Positions 24,614-37,327 of a DNA stretch of 64,000 nucleotides are shown one piece after another. A model generated the notes under the pieces. It was not told where the DNA came from and ran no database searches. It worked only from the letters and a program-made list of their open reading frames with translations. Position numbers and translations under genes: made by a program. Source of the DNA: Certhia americana (lineage: Eukaryota; Chordata; Aves; Passeriformes; Certhiidae); NCBI GenBank assembly GCA_018697195.1, contig CM031870.1, forward strand, positions 11,304,849 to 11,368,848. Direction: 5' to 3'. Numbering within the stretch: the first letter of the stretch is position 1; the number at the start of each line of letters is the position of its first letter.

Positions 24614-27600
24614 TTCTCCAGGAGGGGTGAGGATTTTACAAACACAGAAAATCCCTGTCTTTCAGGCAGTGGATAGAGCAAAAAAACTTCAAGTAAAAAT
24701 TTGTTGTCTCCTTCACAACTGGGCATTTTTGTTTCAGTTACTTATTTTTTATATTAGAACAGTTATCTTGAAATATTATCTAAAGGGAAACAGAATTATA
24801 CCAAGTGCAGGTTCTACATAATCTTTACCTAAGAAATGCACTGCAAAGGAGTGATTTAAAATGTTAAGTTGCCATGGCTACCTTTATATCACAAGGCAAG
24901 AAAAACTTGCACTCAATATAAATAAAGAAACAAGCCACTATTAATATAATTGTTGTCGGCATTTTCAGAAGGAAAGCCTGCTTAAAAAAAAAGTATTGTA
25001 AAATTTGCTTTCTTTTGTTTGCAGGTAAAGTGATGAGTATCTGTACTTGCATTTAATAATTTTCACAAAGCACTGAATTCTTCACTTTTTTTTTCAGATT
25101 TTCAAGACTAAGAAAAACATGATGAAAGGAACTTATTGAATGTTGCTGTAATTACAGATCTGCAGTTTTATAATATGGTTTTAAAGATAGGGGTTTTTTT
25201 CAAAATGAGATTTTACATGGCTGTTTCCTAAACAAGAATCAGATACAAGACTATAGAAGCACTTTTTAATGAATCTGAGGTAAAATCAGCAGAAGAAAAT
25301 GGTGATTTTTTGATTGTATCATGAGGTACAATAATCATGAAATTATCCCAATTTTTCATTGCAGTTTCTTGAATACTATGAATGACTACCAATAAAACCT
25401 GTTTCAATATGTGAAAACTGTGTAAACATTGTCAGATGCTAACAAAGTCATGAAAGGTACTTCACGGGAATGTAGTCGTGTTTGTGAAGGTGAGGGGTTT
25501 TTTTGATGTCTTAAATTATTTTTTTTCTACAAAGTATTAATCTAGAATAATAATAAAATAACTAGAAGCCTCTTAAAAATTGCACTTGTTGCCTCACAGT
25601 ATTCCAACTTGATTCACTTATTAAAATATTGGTTATATAGATACACCTAGGCAACCTAAAGGAATTATTTTTTAAAACAATTTTGAACTGTTTCACTACA
25701 AACACAAATAACCCTAAAGACTTGTGCATTCATCCTGGAACAGGAGCATAAGAAATAAAAGCAAACACAAGTTTTCTTCTCTATGCCCAGGCCTTGTGTG
25801 TCAGTACAGAAACCTAACCTGGAGAGTTAAGCACCAGCAAAGGAGATAAGCAATAAAGAGCTGGAGGGGAGCAGGAATCCAGGCTGGATTGGTGCTGATG
25901 GCTACAGAATCTCTTCCTCATCAGCAAGCAAGCATTGAAGTGTCTGTGATCTGTGAAACACAGCATGTGAACCAGCACTGATGAGATCTGTTAGGACAAT
26001 TACACAAGGAAGAAAGGTTTGACTTTTCAGAGTCTAAACCAGGGACATCATGGATGTTTGTTCTCTGTTCTGTGTTTGAAAGCTGGGATCAGAGCAGATG
26101 CTCATATGACAGTTTTACTGCTTTTGATTATGTGAACCAGCTAAAAAGCCTATTTGGTAAGGAGCTACATGCTTTAAATTTAACATGAAACAAGCCATTA
26201 TTATTAAAAAACAGAGCGCATGAAGTCTCATTAAAAGGGCTTTTTCCCCTTTCTCTTGGGCTTTTAAACGACAGCATAATAGCTTCCAAATAAATGAAGA
26301 AAACACATTTACTGAGAGCTACAATTGAAAAGACTGTACATGGTGATTGATGGCCAGTTTTTCCAAAGCCTCAGCAGAGGGTTATGACATCCATTATTGC
26401 AAATCCCATACACTGGTGCAGAAACACAAACACTTACCAGGTTCTGCACAGGAACAGTCCAGCCAACAGAATCTTAACCACAATAGGCTGTGGGAATATA
26501 ATGTCATTTTAATAAATAAATTTAATGAGAATTTCTCAAACACCAGAAGTGATTTAATGGTCAGGATCCAACTAAAAATGGCATATAAAGACTCAATTTC
26601 TTTTTCTAAGGTATTAAACAAATTATTAGAATTTAAAAGAATTGAGAGAAAAACTGATCTTTCACCCTTACATTTTTCTAGTTACTTCATGTGCTATATT
26701 TTAAACATGAAATTTTTTTCCCCTCTTATTTGCTTCTTCAATGTTGATGCTTCTTTTAAAAGAAATAAACTCACTGTTACATGTATATATAAAAAGGCAC
26801 AATCAGAATTGTTTATGGTGACATAAACAGAATTGAAATTTTATGGAAAAGTGCAAGCTCTTCAGGATGCTGAGAAATCCATACTGGAAAGCATGATACA
26901 GAAAAAAAATATTTGTACACTCGGCACTCGGCTTCAGCAAAAGATGTACAGTGCTTCAGAGAAGTTTGGATAATCTTGTGAAGAGTTGCAGTTCAGAATT
27001 TATGACACCTCTATTCAAGCTTGTAAGTCTTGGCTGTGAGCGCTCAAAAGTTTTGGCTGTTCCATTTTTAGTGCTGCTTGTGGACAAGCAAGACCTGTGG
27101 AAGTAGAAATGTTAAATAACAGCAGCCTAGTCATACTGAAAAATTCAGTAGCAAAGTATGAAAACCTCTTCTGAATTTCAGTTTATTTGAACAGTTCATG
27201 CTTACACAAATCCCTTTAAAGATTAGGATAATCATATTAAAGCCTCTCTGAATATAGCCAATAGGGATCACAGGAAGTCTGAGTTCCCATCAGATAATTC
27301 TTTCATCATGAAACACATAAAAATAAAAACTGTTTTCAGCTGAGATGCTTTTAAGAAATTAAGATGCCATGAAAGATGAACAGAGGATGAGCCTTAACAA
27401 CATTTAGCAGATCGTGTAAAAATCCACTTGATTGAATCACTATCAATGAATTGGGGGGTATATTTGTCCTGATCCTCACACTACCTACAAACAACCATGT
27501 CATATGTAGCATCAAAAGAAAGTTATTAGCCACAAGTGTCATCCCAAAACAGTCAGCCCAGAAGAAAAGAACACAGACATCATAAGCCTAAGACTTTTCA

Positions 27601-30569
27601 AAGTAATCAACTTGGTCTCATCCTAAGCTATATCTCTAGAAACTTTGATTTATTGAAAAAAGTGAAGGGGAAAGACAGACATATCTTACTGCAAACCACA
27701 AATATTAAGTTTATCTTCTCCTGAGTGTGTGTTCACTCCAGCATATGGCAGTGCCTCGGTTTGGGTTTGGTGGTAGAGAAGACTAAGCTCAAATCTCATG
27801 GCAGCTGGCACAGAATTAGATCCTTTCCCCCCTTCTAGTGTGGGCTGCCTCAGCTATTTGCTGCAGCAAAGTTTTAACAATTGTCTGATACAAACTCCTT
27901 TCAGAGGAGGAATGGCACAAAGCAGGCTCCATCAGCCAGGAAGTTTTCCCTCCTGTTCCAGAAGACATTGACTCTGGGGAGGATCTCTCACTTCCTTTCT
28001 CACTCAGTTTGCTGGAAGCTGGGCAGCAGTGGCTTTGCATAGTTTTAGTGGAATCATCTAACTCAACCCATTCAGAAATATTTCTCACTACTCCCAGCAG
28101 AGGTTTCTCATCTAATTATCTCCTCTTTTTAATTAAATTTCCTTGCTAGAAACCAGGACTACTGGACTCACAATTTTTGTAACACAGTGATTCCTGACAT
28201 CAGTACCCCAGGAACTGGGAATTCACAGGATTTCAGATTTATGAAGTTTAGGCCTTGAAGGGGTTTTTGATTCTGAGTATATCACAAAGCCTTGCAGCAG
28301 CCATGAGTCAGATAAAGGATATAAATCTTTCAACTTAAAGCTGGAACCTTGGATGGAGGAGCCCCAAGGGCCTCAGAAACAGCTCTGGCTGCGTTTAGAG
28401 ATCATGATCACACTAGAGAAGTGCAAAGTGCAATAAATAAATGTGACATGGAATCCCATCTGCCACACGGGTCTGTCCTTACTACTTATCTACTCCAGGA
28501 GTCAGGAGGATCCCTCAGACCAACAAGAACATGCCCAAAAACTCTTTTGAGCTGTCTCAGCTTGCACCTCTGGGAAGACCCGTGAGATTAAACTGTGAGA
28601 TAAATTAAAAAGACAATTTCCTCCCATCTGGTTTCTGTTTCTTTGACATCATCAAAACCAAACATTCAATAATAAATATCTCTATTGCCTTTACCAAAGC
28701 AGCCTTCTTGAAGTAGTTTCCCTCTCCAGATCTTCATTTGCTCTTTTCTCCAAAGTCAAAGGCTCTTGCACTGTTTTTCCTATGCTTCCTTCCTGCAGCC
28801 CAGAGGAACTGTAGACTGCTTCAGAGGAAAACAGTCCACAGGAAAATGAAGAAACTGAGCAAAGTGATATTATCCATAATTAAATTACAGAGCTTCTCAT
28901 TTCTCCAGAAAGAAAGTAGGCTCTTATGCATTTACTGCAAAAGCAGGAACAATAAGAAAAATCTTTGGCAGAAATCACAATGTGATTTCCTCACTCCTAA
29001 TAATATGATCACCTGTCAGTTCAGGGGCTCAGCTGGAACTATGTGTTTGCAATTCCTAGAGCTCACAGGCCCTGTGTCCACAAAGTCCATTAACAATCAA
29101 ACGGATTGGAAGCAGCAAAAGGAATTTCAGGGAGTGCTAACAAAATCCTTTTGAAAAAGAGGAAAATATTTATTTTTGCCTTTCAAAAATACTTACCAAA
29201 AATAAGGAGCTTGGGCAACATTCTGACCATGAGGGGATAAATCAGTTTTCAGCAGCCATGGACAGGTAATGAGGACCTGCTGTTGACACAGTTGTGGAGG
29301 GAAGATTCACTACCCAGTTTTATTCCTACTGCAGAGGCAGAAACTGGGCGCTGTTTATTATTATTTGTGACAGTGCTTCATGCAGAGCAGCAGGTTCTCA
29401 TTAAGAAAGCCACATTTACCACAAACATTCACCTCTCAAGCAGAGATCAAGATACAGATTGAGCTCACAGCACAAAAAAAATCTACTTTCCCTTTTCCAG
29501 GACACAAAAGACAATCAGAAGGAATTAACATACACAGGCTACCACAGGCAAACTTTCTTCTTTCCACATTGCATCTTTTTAATTTCACAAACATAGAAGA
29601 TCACCATGCACCTAGGAAAGCCTCCCTACCTATGTTAGGCATTAAATCTAGTAGGGGGGCTCATTAAAAAGGGTAGAAGTCTTCAAAATCCTTGATCCTT
29701 CAAAAGCACAAATATATGATTACCTCTTCAGCCAGTGATCAAAAATTACATAATAAAGTTAAGTCTGTAATTAAATACAGACCAAAATTCAAGGCTGTTT
29801 CTAAGTTACAGATGCCAGTCACTAAATGAGGGCATATGGGGAAATCCCTGTGTGATAAAAGTGGACTGGATAAGTCCACTAACCAAATTTTCATAGAATT
29901 TTAATATTTAATGGCTAAAAATGTTAGATGACAAGAGACAAGGTGCAGCCAACAAGATGCATGCATTTTGGACTTCTCTGTCTAGGAATGAATGTAAGGG
30001 CTTTCAGGAGAAAAGTAATTAACAGAAAACTTGTATTTTTGTAGTCATAAACTTACATAATGAAACTACTGCAGCTCCATCAAACTGGAGCTGAACCACT
30101 AACACTTCCTCACATACTCAAGCTGCATGAAAACCAAAAGGAGACAAGGTTAATGGGTATGTTTTGATTGCAGGGGAGGGAAAAAAAAACAACCCAAACA
30201 CCAGAAACCCAAACCAATAAGAAAAAAAACATTTCTTCTTAGGAGGCAGAAATTTTGGAGTAATCACATCTATTTTTTTTCTGCTTTCCAGCATCTAGTG
30301 ATGTGGATCCTCTATGATAACATTTTAAATATTTTTCCATCACTTTTTTCTGTATAAGGCAACAACTTTAAGTGCTAACCTAATACTCACTGTGTACTTA
30401 AAGATGAAATAATTTTCAGTTACAAAATTGTATTTCAAAAATATGTCTGTGTTTTTAATGAATATTTACAGTGATCCACATTCTGGACGAATCACACCAT
30501 CAAATACGAGTCCTATAAAAGCTAAAGTAAAGCTTTCTTTGCTACATATGCTGGGCAGTCTGTATCCAA
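24614..30569. other. Non-coding sequence, no genes recognised
   Basis: AT-rich unique DNA with no recognised repeat. The largest frames, 26347-26826 plus (159 codons) and 28738-29154 plus (138 codons), lack domains. The second starts with a hydrophobic stretch that could mimic a signal peptide, but it continues into a lysine-rich chain typical of A-rich non-coding DNA. An A/C-rich tract lies at about 30181-30235. Confidence 0.55.
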
Positions 30570-30586
30570 TTTTTTTTTTTTTTTTT
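30570..30586. repeat. Poly(T) tract, 17 nt
   Basis: Uninterrupted T run. No TTTATT, the minus-strand AATAAA, lies just to the right, so there is no sign of a minus-strand retroposon tail. Confidence 0.85.
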
Positions 30587-33500
30587 AATATTGCACAATT
30601 CTACTGAAAAGCTTATTTAGCCACAGTGCAAATGCCATTAGATGAAAGCACAAGAAAAAAGGTGCATTATACTTCTCCCAGATTTGCATATCTAGAGCAA
30701 AGTTTCTAGAAACATTGTCTTGGACATGAAGGAAAACTTTTAGTACTATTGGACATAGCAGCAGCAGCAACACCAGAGTAAAAAAGTAATCAATATTCCA
30801 TAACTGTGCTTTCTAATAACCAAACTAACAACATAAGCAAATTTTTTATGGTCACATCTAACCATGCCAAATGGTTTGAACAGGGCATAGATCTAAGGTG
30901 GTAGAAAGTTAGTTCCTCATAAAGAATGTATATTTTAATATGTAGCTCAGCAAATAATGAAGAAAACAAAATCTCTTAAATAGTAATTATCCTGCAATTA
31001 ACTCAAATTAGTCAAGAGTCATGACATGGGTGAGGGAGTCCATAGCAGATTAGAGTGAGAGCAATTGCCACATAAAGTTGAAATAGAGGAGAAGTTCAGA
31101 AAGAGGAAGTATAGTTGGCAAGAATTTTTCCTTGTTGAACACAAGGATTGAAAGCAGAATCAACTCCTATTAGGTCTGAGAAAATGGCTCACATGATTAA
31201 GGAGAGAAAATTCTGGGAAAGAATATGGTATATAAAGTAGTCCAGAAAAGTGAGAGAGCTGATGAGAGAAATCATCAGAGGTTACAAGAGCTTGGCATGG
31301 AAAAACCCATAAGAGAGCCTGTCTGATTAAAAGTGATGGTAGGAAACACCAAAAATGAAGAATTATTTATTGGTAGAACTCCTGAAGACTTGTAAAGTAT
31401 TCCCCTTGGAGACACAGGCCTGACAATCCCCACTGACCTGGTTTCAAGGGGAAGAACAGAGCAATTGGCTTAGAAGCAATTTGTTAGAGCAGGTCTAAAA
31501 AGGGGCACCAGCACAAAGGATAAACCAAGCACCAATATAATGGCATAATTAGATGAAAAGGTATTGAGAGAAAAAAACACAACTGGAAACTCAGAATTAC
31601 TCAAGAGATTGTTCAATTCAGAGTTGTAGGGAAAGGAAAGACACATTGACACTGGACTGAAAGGAATTTCTGCCATTTCCTAGAAAGCTTTGGAGACTTA
31701 TGCAAAATCTACTAAAACAGAAATACTAAACATATCTAAAATATATGAGGATCAAAATATCTACAAATTTCCAGGGAGAGTGAAGAGCTGTGAAGACAAA
31801 GCACAGTAACATTGATAGATTTTATTTTGCCCCCATATTTGGTAGACTACGATGACATATTTGGTGGACAACCTAAACCTTAAAGAACCACTTTTTGGAG
31901 TAGTTAATGAAAAAACTCACAAGATGAGAAGCAATTCTTGGATCAGCTCAATGCTCAAGATGAAGTTATCCAAGAAAAACTGTGGAAAAGACACTACTGC
32001 ACACTCAGATACCAAACCACTTCTATGAGAGGAGAAAAAAGCCAAAAACAAGTCCAAAAGCAAACCCACAAGAGGTTTAACTTAAAAGGTTAACTTGCTT
32101 AACTTGAAAAAGAAGAATGATACAAATATGAAAAAGCTAGTTAAAAATAAATTAAAAAGAATCAGCTAAAATTATAAAATATTCATATAAATATTTTAAA
32201 GCTTTCTTTTTATATAAACTGGCATAGAGAGGCTTTAAAGGCACCACTGTAAAAGCTCAGAGTACACATATAATGCTTTTCAAGAATAATTTTAAATGGG
32301 TTTCCAAAAAATATCTGTGTACTCAAAGAGCTGAGTAAAAAGAGGCTGTTGCACATGAAAATACATCCTTCAAAAAGCAGAAGTTGCACACACCTGTGAA
32401 AATTGAAAATAACAAACTCTGACAAAATTAATGTCAACTCAAAATCAAGGGGGAGTAAGAAAAAATAAAACCACCAGAAGATTTCATGAAGTAACTTGCT
32501 TAAGATTAAAATACCAAGTTTTCAAATCCTCATAAAAAGCAGCCATCCTTTGAGCACAGGGTGTATGAGGAACTTAGAAGGAAGGCAAATTGAATTAATC
32601 CTATGCATCCACATTTCCCATAGAGAACTTTAGTGGTGCTTGGGACTGAAGAGATTCTCCCTATAGGATAAGTACAAAATACCTCCTCAAACTGACCTGT
32701 TTCTATGCACCCAGTGGTTCCAAGGCATCTCAGATATAAAATCTGTGATCATCTAATTGTGGTTTGAAGCTCACAATTTAAATTAGAGGGATTATGAGTA
32801 GAACAAAAAAAAAAATAAGCACAGTATCAAAAGCCCAGGGACTCTGACTTCTGGAATGGGAATATTGGTATAAAGTTTAATGATGTTTACCTCATTGATC
32901 AAAGAGTTTTGAAAGACTCAAATTCTTGCAGGGAATTTGGGCTCCCTATATCTCCCAGTGAAAGCAGTCCACAAATATAGTGCACAGCTCTTCCCCCCAC
33001 CCAAAACTGTGACAAACTCCTTCATTGAAGACTATCAAGGAATGGAAAGAAAAATTCTCCTCTAGACTAATAACTGGTAAAAAGAGAGGAAATTACCTCT
33101 AGGAAATGCCCTTATGTGTATGCTGTTTTCTGCACAGATTTTCAGATTGTCTTTATAAAATAAATCCAAAGTAAAGTGTTTGTCATTATCAGTTTCACTC
33201 TGACACTCGTATTTGAAGGCAATCCTTACAGAAGCAACCTACATGCTGACACATGACTTCAGGAAAGCAGCTATTTACCTCCTAATCTGTCATTAGTTCT
33301 CTTCCACAAGAAAATAAAAATTCAGCCCAAAATAATAACAAAGTAAAAACAGGATAAACAATTTCACTCTGCACTTCTGTTGAATGGAGGAGTCAGATCT
33401 GTTTGTTTTTAAGAAGAAATTATGCTAATTTAAACACGAAAGCTCCGGTAAGAAATAAATTGTTGCACATCTTACTCAGAAACATCACATAACAAGGTCA

Positions 33501-35499
33501 TTGTGGTTGAGGCAATTATTTTGGCAAATTGTTGTGGAGGGATAAGAGCTAATAACACAAGTTACACATGTGCAATTCACTAGTTATATCTCAACACCCA
33601 ATGGAGAAAGAAATTTTTTTCTGTAAATTAACAATAGGAAAAACAAGGCTGTTTTCTATATAGCCGTGTCTGTGCAGGAACCAGGATCACCAGATGCCAA
33701 CACATTGCTCTTTGAGTAACAGGTTTTTCTTTGCCTTGTTATAGGAATTAAACCCAGCATTAAAAACTACAGCAGAGCAGCCCCCTCAGAGGATGGAACT
33801 CAAAATCCCCCCACCACACAGAGAGGACATAAATCCACTAAGAAAAAAAATCTATTTTTATTCATACACAATTGTGCCATCTTTGCAAAGGACAGTAGTT
33901 AATTTCCAAGAGCAAATACAGCTTTTGTACGTGGTACTTTGGATTTAAATCAGAAATCTGGAGACCTGCACCAAGCAGTGCTGCCACCCTGGAGGTGCCC
34001 TGCACATTCCTTGGGTCTAAATGATCCTCAGTGCTGTGATTGCCTGTCAGGTTACTTTCATTTGGGGGGAAAAAAAGAATAAATAATTCTAGGGATTAGG
34101 TTGGGTTTTGTTGTTGGTTTGTTGGAGTTTTTATGGGGGAGAAACTGAGGATTTTTCAAGCATTAGCATCAGGACGACTGGAGAATGAGCAAGTAAATAC
34201 AGCTTTTCTCCCAGGAGGGAGCCTGCCAGTGGTCAGCTCATTTCTCTGAGCCTTCTGTACACAAACCTGCTGAGTGCAGCCTGGGAACACAACCCTGGCT
34301 GATAGACCAAACAGTCCCATTTCATGAGCCTGAGCTATAATAAAAAGTTTGAGGCGATGATTGCACCATAACACTGTCCTGCAGGTATGCTAAAGCAGAG
34401 ACAACATTCCAGTCCTGCTCCCAGGAGAGCTGTTTTGCACGGAGAGAAATGCACGGCACGAGCTCAGTCAGCTGGGAAATGGGGATGGGGAAAAGAAAGG
34501 GAGCTGAAAGTGCTTTGTCCACTGCAAATAACAAAACTTCATCTGTCTAAGGACTCTGGGAAAGGAATACCAAGTTTTAAAGCAAAAAAGAGTAAGAAGT
34601 AAAATGCTTGATCTGCAGCTCAAGGGCACATTGGAAACTGTTCTTCTGCCTCATGCAGACATAAAATTGCTAGGAGGATGTTCTCATAAACAAAGTGCTG
34701 GAGGCCATGCCATCGTCCACCTCCTCCTGTTTCTCTCTACATCTAAGGAAGGCAAGTACATCTCATAAAACAGAAGATGCACACATTTCAGGAATATCCC
34801 AGAGGCAAAAATAGAATAGTGAAACAGTAACAGCTTTCAAAGCTGGTGATACAGCCTCTTCTATTTAGGTTAAAAATCCTCTAGGGTCTGTTCCTACTTC
34901 TGATTTCCACATACTTGCTGGATTTTCCACAGCTTCATTATTCAAAGAGAATAGCTGGATTTTACTAAGGTTGGTCATTGGGGGCAAAATTCAGCAGCAG
35001 CAGAAAGTCAGATGAAGGTATTTGCACCTCCTAAACCCCAATCTCACTCTCTGAGGCACCATTTATGTACCTATTAAACCCTCTGGGCTCAAACGGGATT
35101 TAACTGAGGGAACAGAGACCTAATCTTTTCCCCTCCCATTCTTTCATGCCCTGCAAAATGTTTTACATTACAAGTTATTCATATTAACGTTTGTCTAGCT
35201 AATCATTGCAAACATTTTCACACCTTATTTTGAAAAGGTCTAAATGCAGCTTGCTAGTGTTTTAAACAAACCTTGATATTTCCATTGCCATATATCAGCA
35301 GAACAAAGGGAAAAAAGGAAGGAGGAAAAATAACAGGACAACCTCATAAAAGAACTCATTCAAGATTTATGAGTAAGGTGGAAAACTGATGGAAAGGCTA
35401 AAGATCTCTACAAAAATTACAACTCTCTTGTCTTAGCACTGATATGATTATGCAGCTTAATAGTAGTGCCTGCAAATACCTCCTCTGCACTGAAATAAA
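30587..35499. other. Non-coding, purine-biased stretch plus unique DNA
   Basis: From about 30.95 to 32.2 kb the plus strand is strongly A/G-rich, like the CR1 region at 16-18 kb, and one frame stays open at about 31919-32083. Stops break it elsewhere and no LINE or ERV motif was recognised, so it is left unassigned. A 22-bp-period doublet of CATATTTGGT(A/G)GAC lies at 31834-31869. The remainder (32.2-35.5 kb) is unique AT-rich DNA. Confidence 0.5.
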
Positions 35500-36060
35500 C
35501 ACTGAGATGTGCTCCTCGTTTACACCAGCACAGAACTCATAGTATAATTTTTGAAAAGTCAGTTTCATCCATTAATTTATTCACACAATTGTCCGAGATT
35601 TAGCTGACAAAAGAGGCCGAGTAGACTCTGATGCTTTTTTAATATCTATATGAAATGGCACTCAGACAGATTTAGTGCTTGATTTAAAGCAAACTGATGG
35701 CTAAGTTATACATTTAGAAAGAGACACTGGGGTAAGGTCAAACCACTATCATTAACATCCCAAGGAGGAAGGCTGATAATTACTAATGCTTAAAAGCACC
35801 AGCAGTCTTACTGATTGCATGGATTTTCTCAGACTTTTGTTCAGCCAGTTTCTCAAGTAAAAAATAGCATTCAAAGACTTTTAGCTCATACAATGTAAGC
35901 CTCACTCATTAGTAATCCTTGGAGCTTGACTTCATTTGAGCCTATTCTGGGTCTGGATAGCAATTAGTATTGCCCTCCAGGTAAGGGAGTGTAGATTTAT
36001 CCCCCAGAGGTGGTTTAACTTCCTCAACCTACTTTAAAATTAGATTTACTTGGTTACGAA
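35500..36060. promoter_or_regulatory. Candidate conserved non-coding element
   Basis: Inference only. This is a long, high-complexity, repeat-free stretch with many homeodomain-like words: TAATTA at 35777-35782, CAATTAG at 35961-35967, CATTAATTTATT near 35569 and ATTAGTAATCC near 35908. It has no open frame of note. The texture resembles developmental enhancers, but only cross-species alignment could show that. Confidence 0.25.
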
Positions 36061-37306
36061 TCGTAAGTGTTAAATGAGTAAAACTATTAAACTAGGAATA
36101 CTGCTGGGCTAAAGCATTTAATGGTTTACCACTGTATTACCATTTTATGGTCTATTAAAACAATTGTAAGAATATCAGCAGTATGAAGAATCAAGTAATT
36201 TATATACAAGTTTGATAAAGTACCCTATATTTGAGCAAAAAGTGAGCTCATTTTCTTACACTTCAAGAAGATTAGAGAAAAGGATATTTTAAAAGAAAAG
36301 GTTCCTTTAAAGCTGAAGTATATTTATTTTAAACTAAATTTCTAAAACTACATATATCATATCTTATTGTCAAGCTTGTTTGTTTCATGCAGCTTATTCC
36401 ACCCAAAAGCAGATCGTTTAAATCAATCCCGCAAAAAAAATGAGTGCAAATAAAATATTAAAAATATAACTAAAATCTAATTCATTTATATGTTGTTCAT
36501 ATCTCCTGTTTTCCTCTCCTAGTTCATGTTAGCACCTAGGTAATCACGATATAAAATTAACGTGCAGCATTCTGAGTCTTTGCATGACTGAAACCTGGAA
36601 ATAACAAAATCCTTGTTGCAATGGCTTCCAAGAAATTTAGACTCCAATAAATCATACAACAAGCTACTACCAAAACTTTCCACAAGTAAATTAAAAATAT
36701 GTTCTCTTTAGTTTGTTTATCACTTTTCTCTAGACTAAGCTTTCAGGCAAACTACTCTTTTGTCCATTTTCTTGAAAATACCCCCAAGAAACCAAAAACC
36801 GTTGTGACAAGAGACTGTCAAACAAATTCCTTCTTCACTGGTCTTGTAACAGAGTATTGTGAGTCCAAAGATGAATGCTTTGCCTGCTAATAAAGTTTGA
36901 GAAACTGCTTCAAAGAAGTTGTATTATTTGGTTACTTTGCCACAACAAAATCATAGCAAAATGGTGCACCACAGCTCTCTAAAAACTCAAAGCTTAAAGA
37001 GCTGTTCCAGAAGACAAAAATGAATATGCATATTGAATATGAATATGTAATATGAATGGTAACACCAATGCCTAAACAAAGGATATAACTGCATATAAAC
37101 CCATCTCTTTTTTGTAATGATCTTCTGCTCAAACAAATATGAAAGTCTTTGCTTATGCACAGAGAAACACAAACTGGAAAAATCTGATTTCTACAAACTA
37201 ACAACATGACCCAAGGAGCTCTGGAAGGTCTCATGCTGCCCAAATATGCAGATACGTACACTTGGAAATACTGAGGCACAAACCACCACCAGATATGATT
37301 TTTTAA
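36061..37306. other. Non-coding sequence, no genes recognised
   Basis: AT-rich unique DNA. The 144-codon open frame at 36932-37366 minus runs across the poly(T) tract at 37307-37327 and is considered spurious. Confidence 0.55.
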
Positions 37307-37327
37307 TTTTTTTTTTTTTTTTTTTTT
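37307..37327. repeat. Poly(T) tract, 21 nt
   Basis: Uninterrupted T run. No minus-strand AATAAA is placed correctly beside it. Confidence 0.9.

Noticed and set aside
26347..26826. 159-codon open frame, plus strand
   Set aside because: No domain, no signs of exon structure, and AT-rich chance composition.
28738..29154. Frame beginning with a signal-peptide-like hydrophobic stretch
   Set aside because: The rest is a lysine-rich low-information chain. No homologous secreted family was recognised and no splice or promoter context is seen.
29882..29940. CR1-like TCATAGAATTTTAA word
   Set aside because: The following sequence does not continue the CR1 order.
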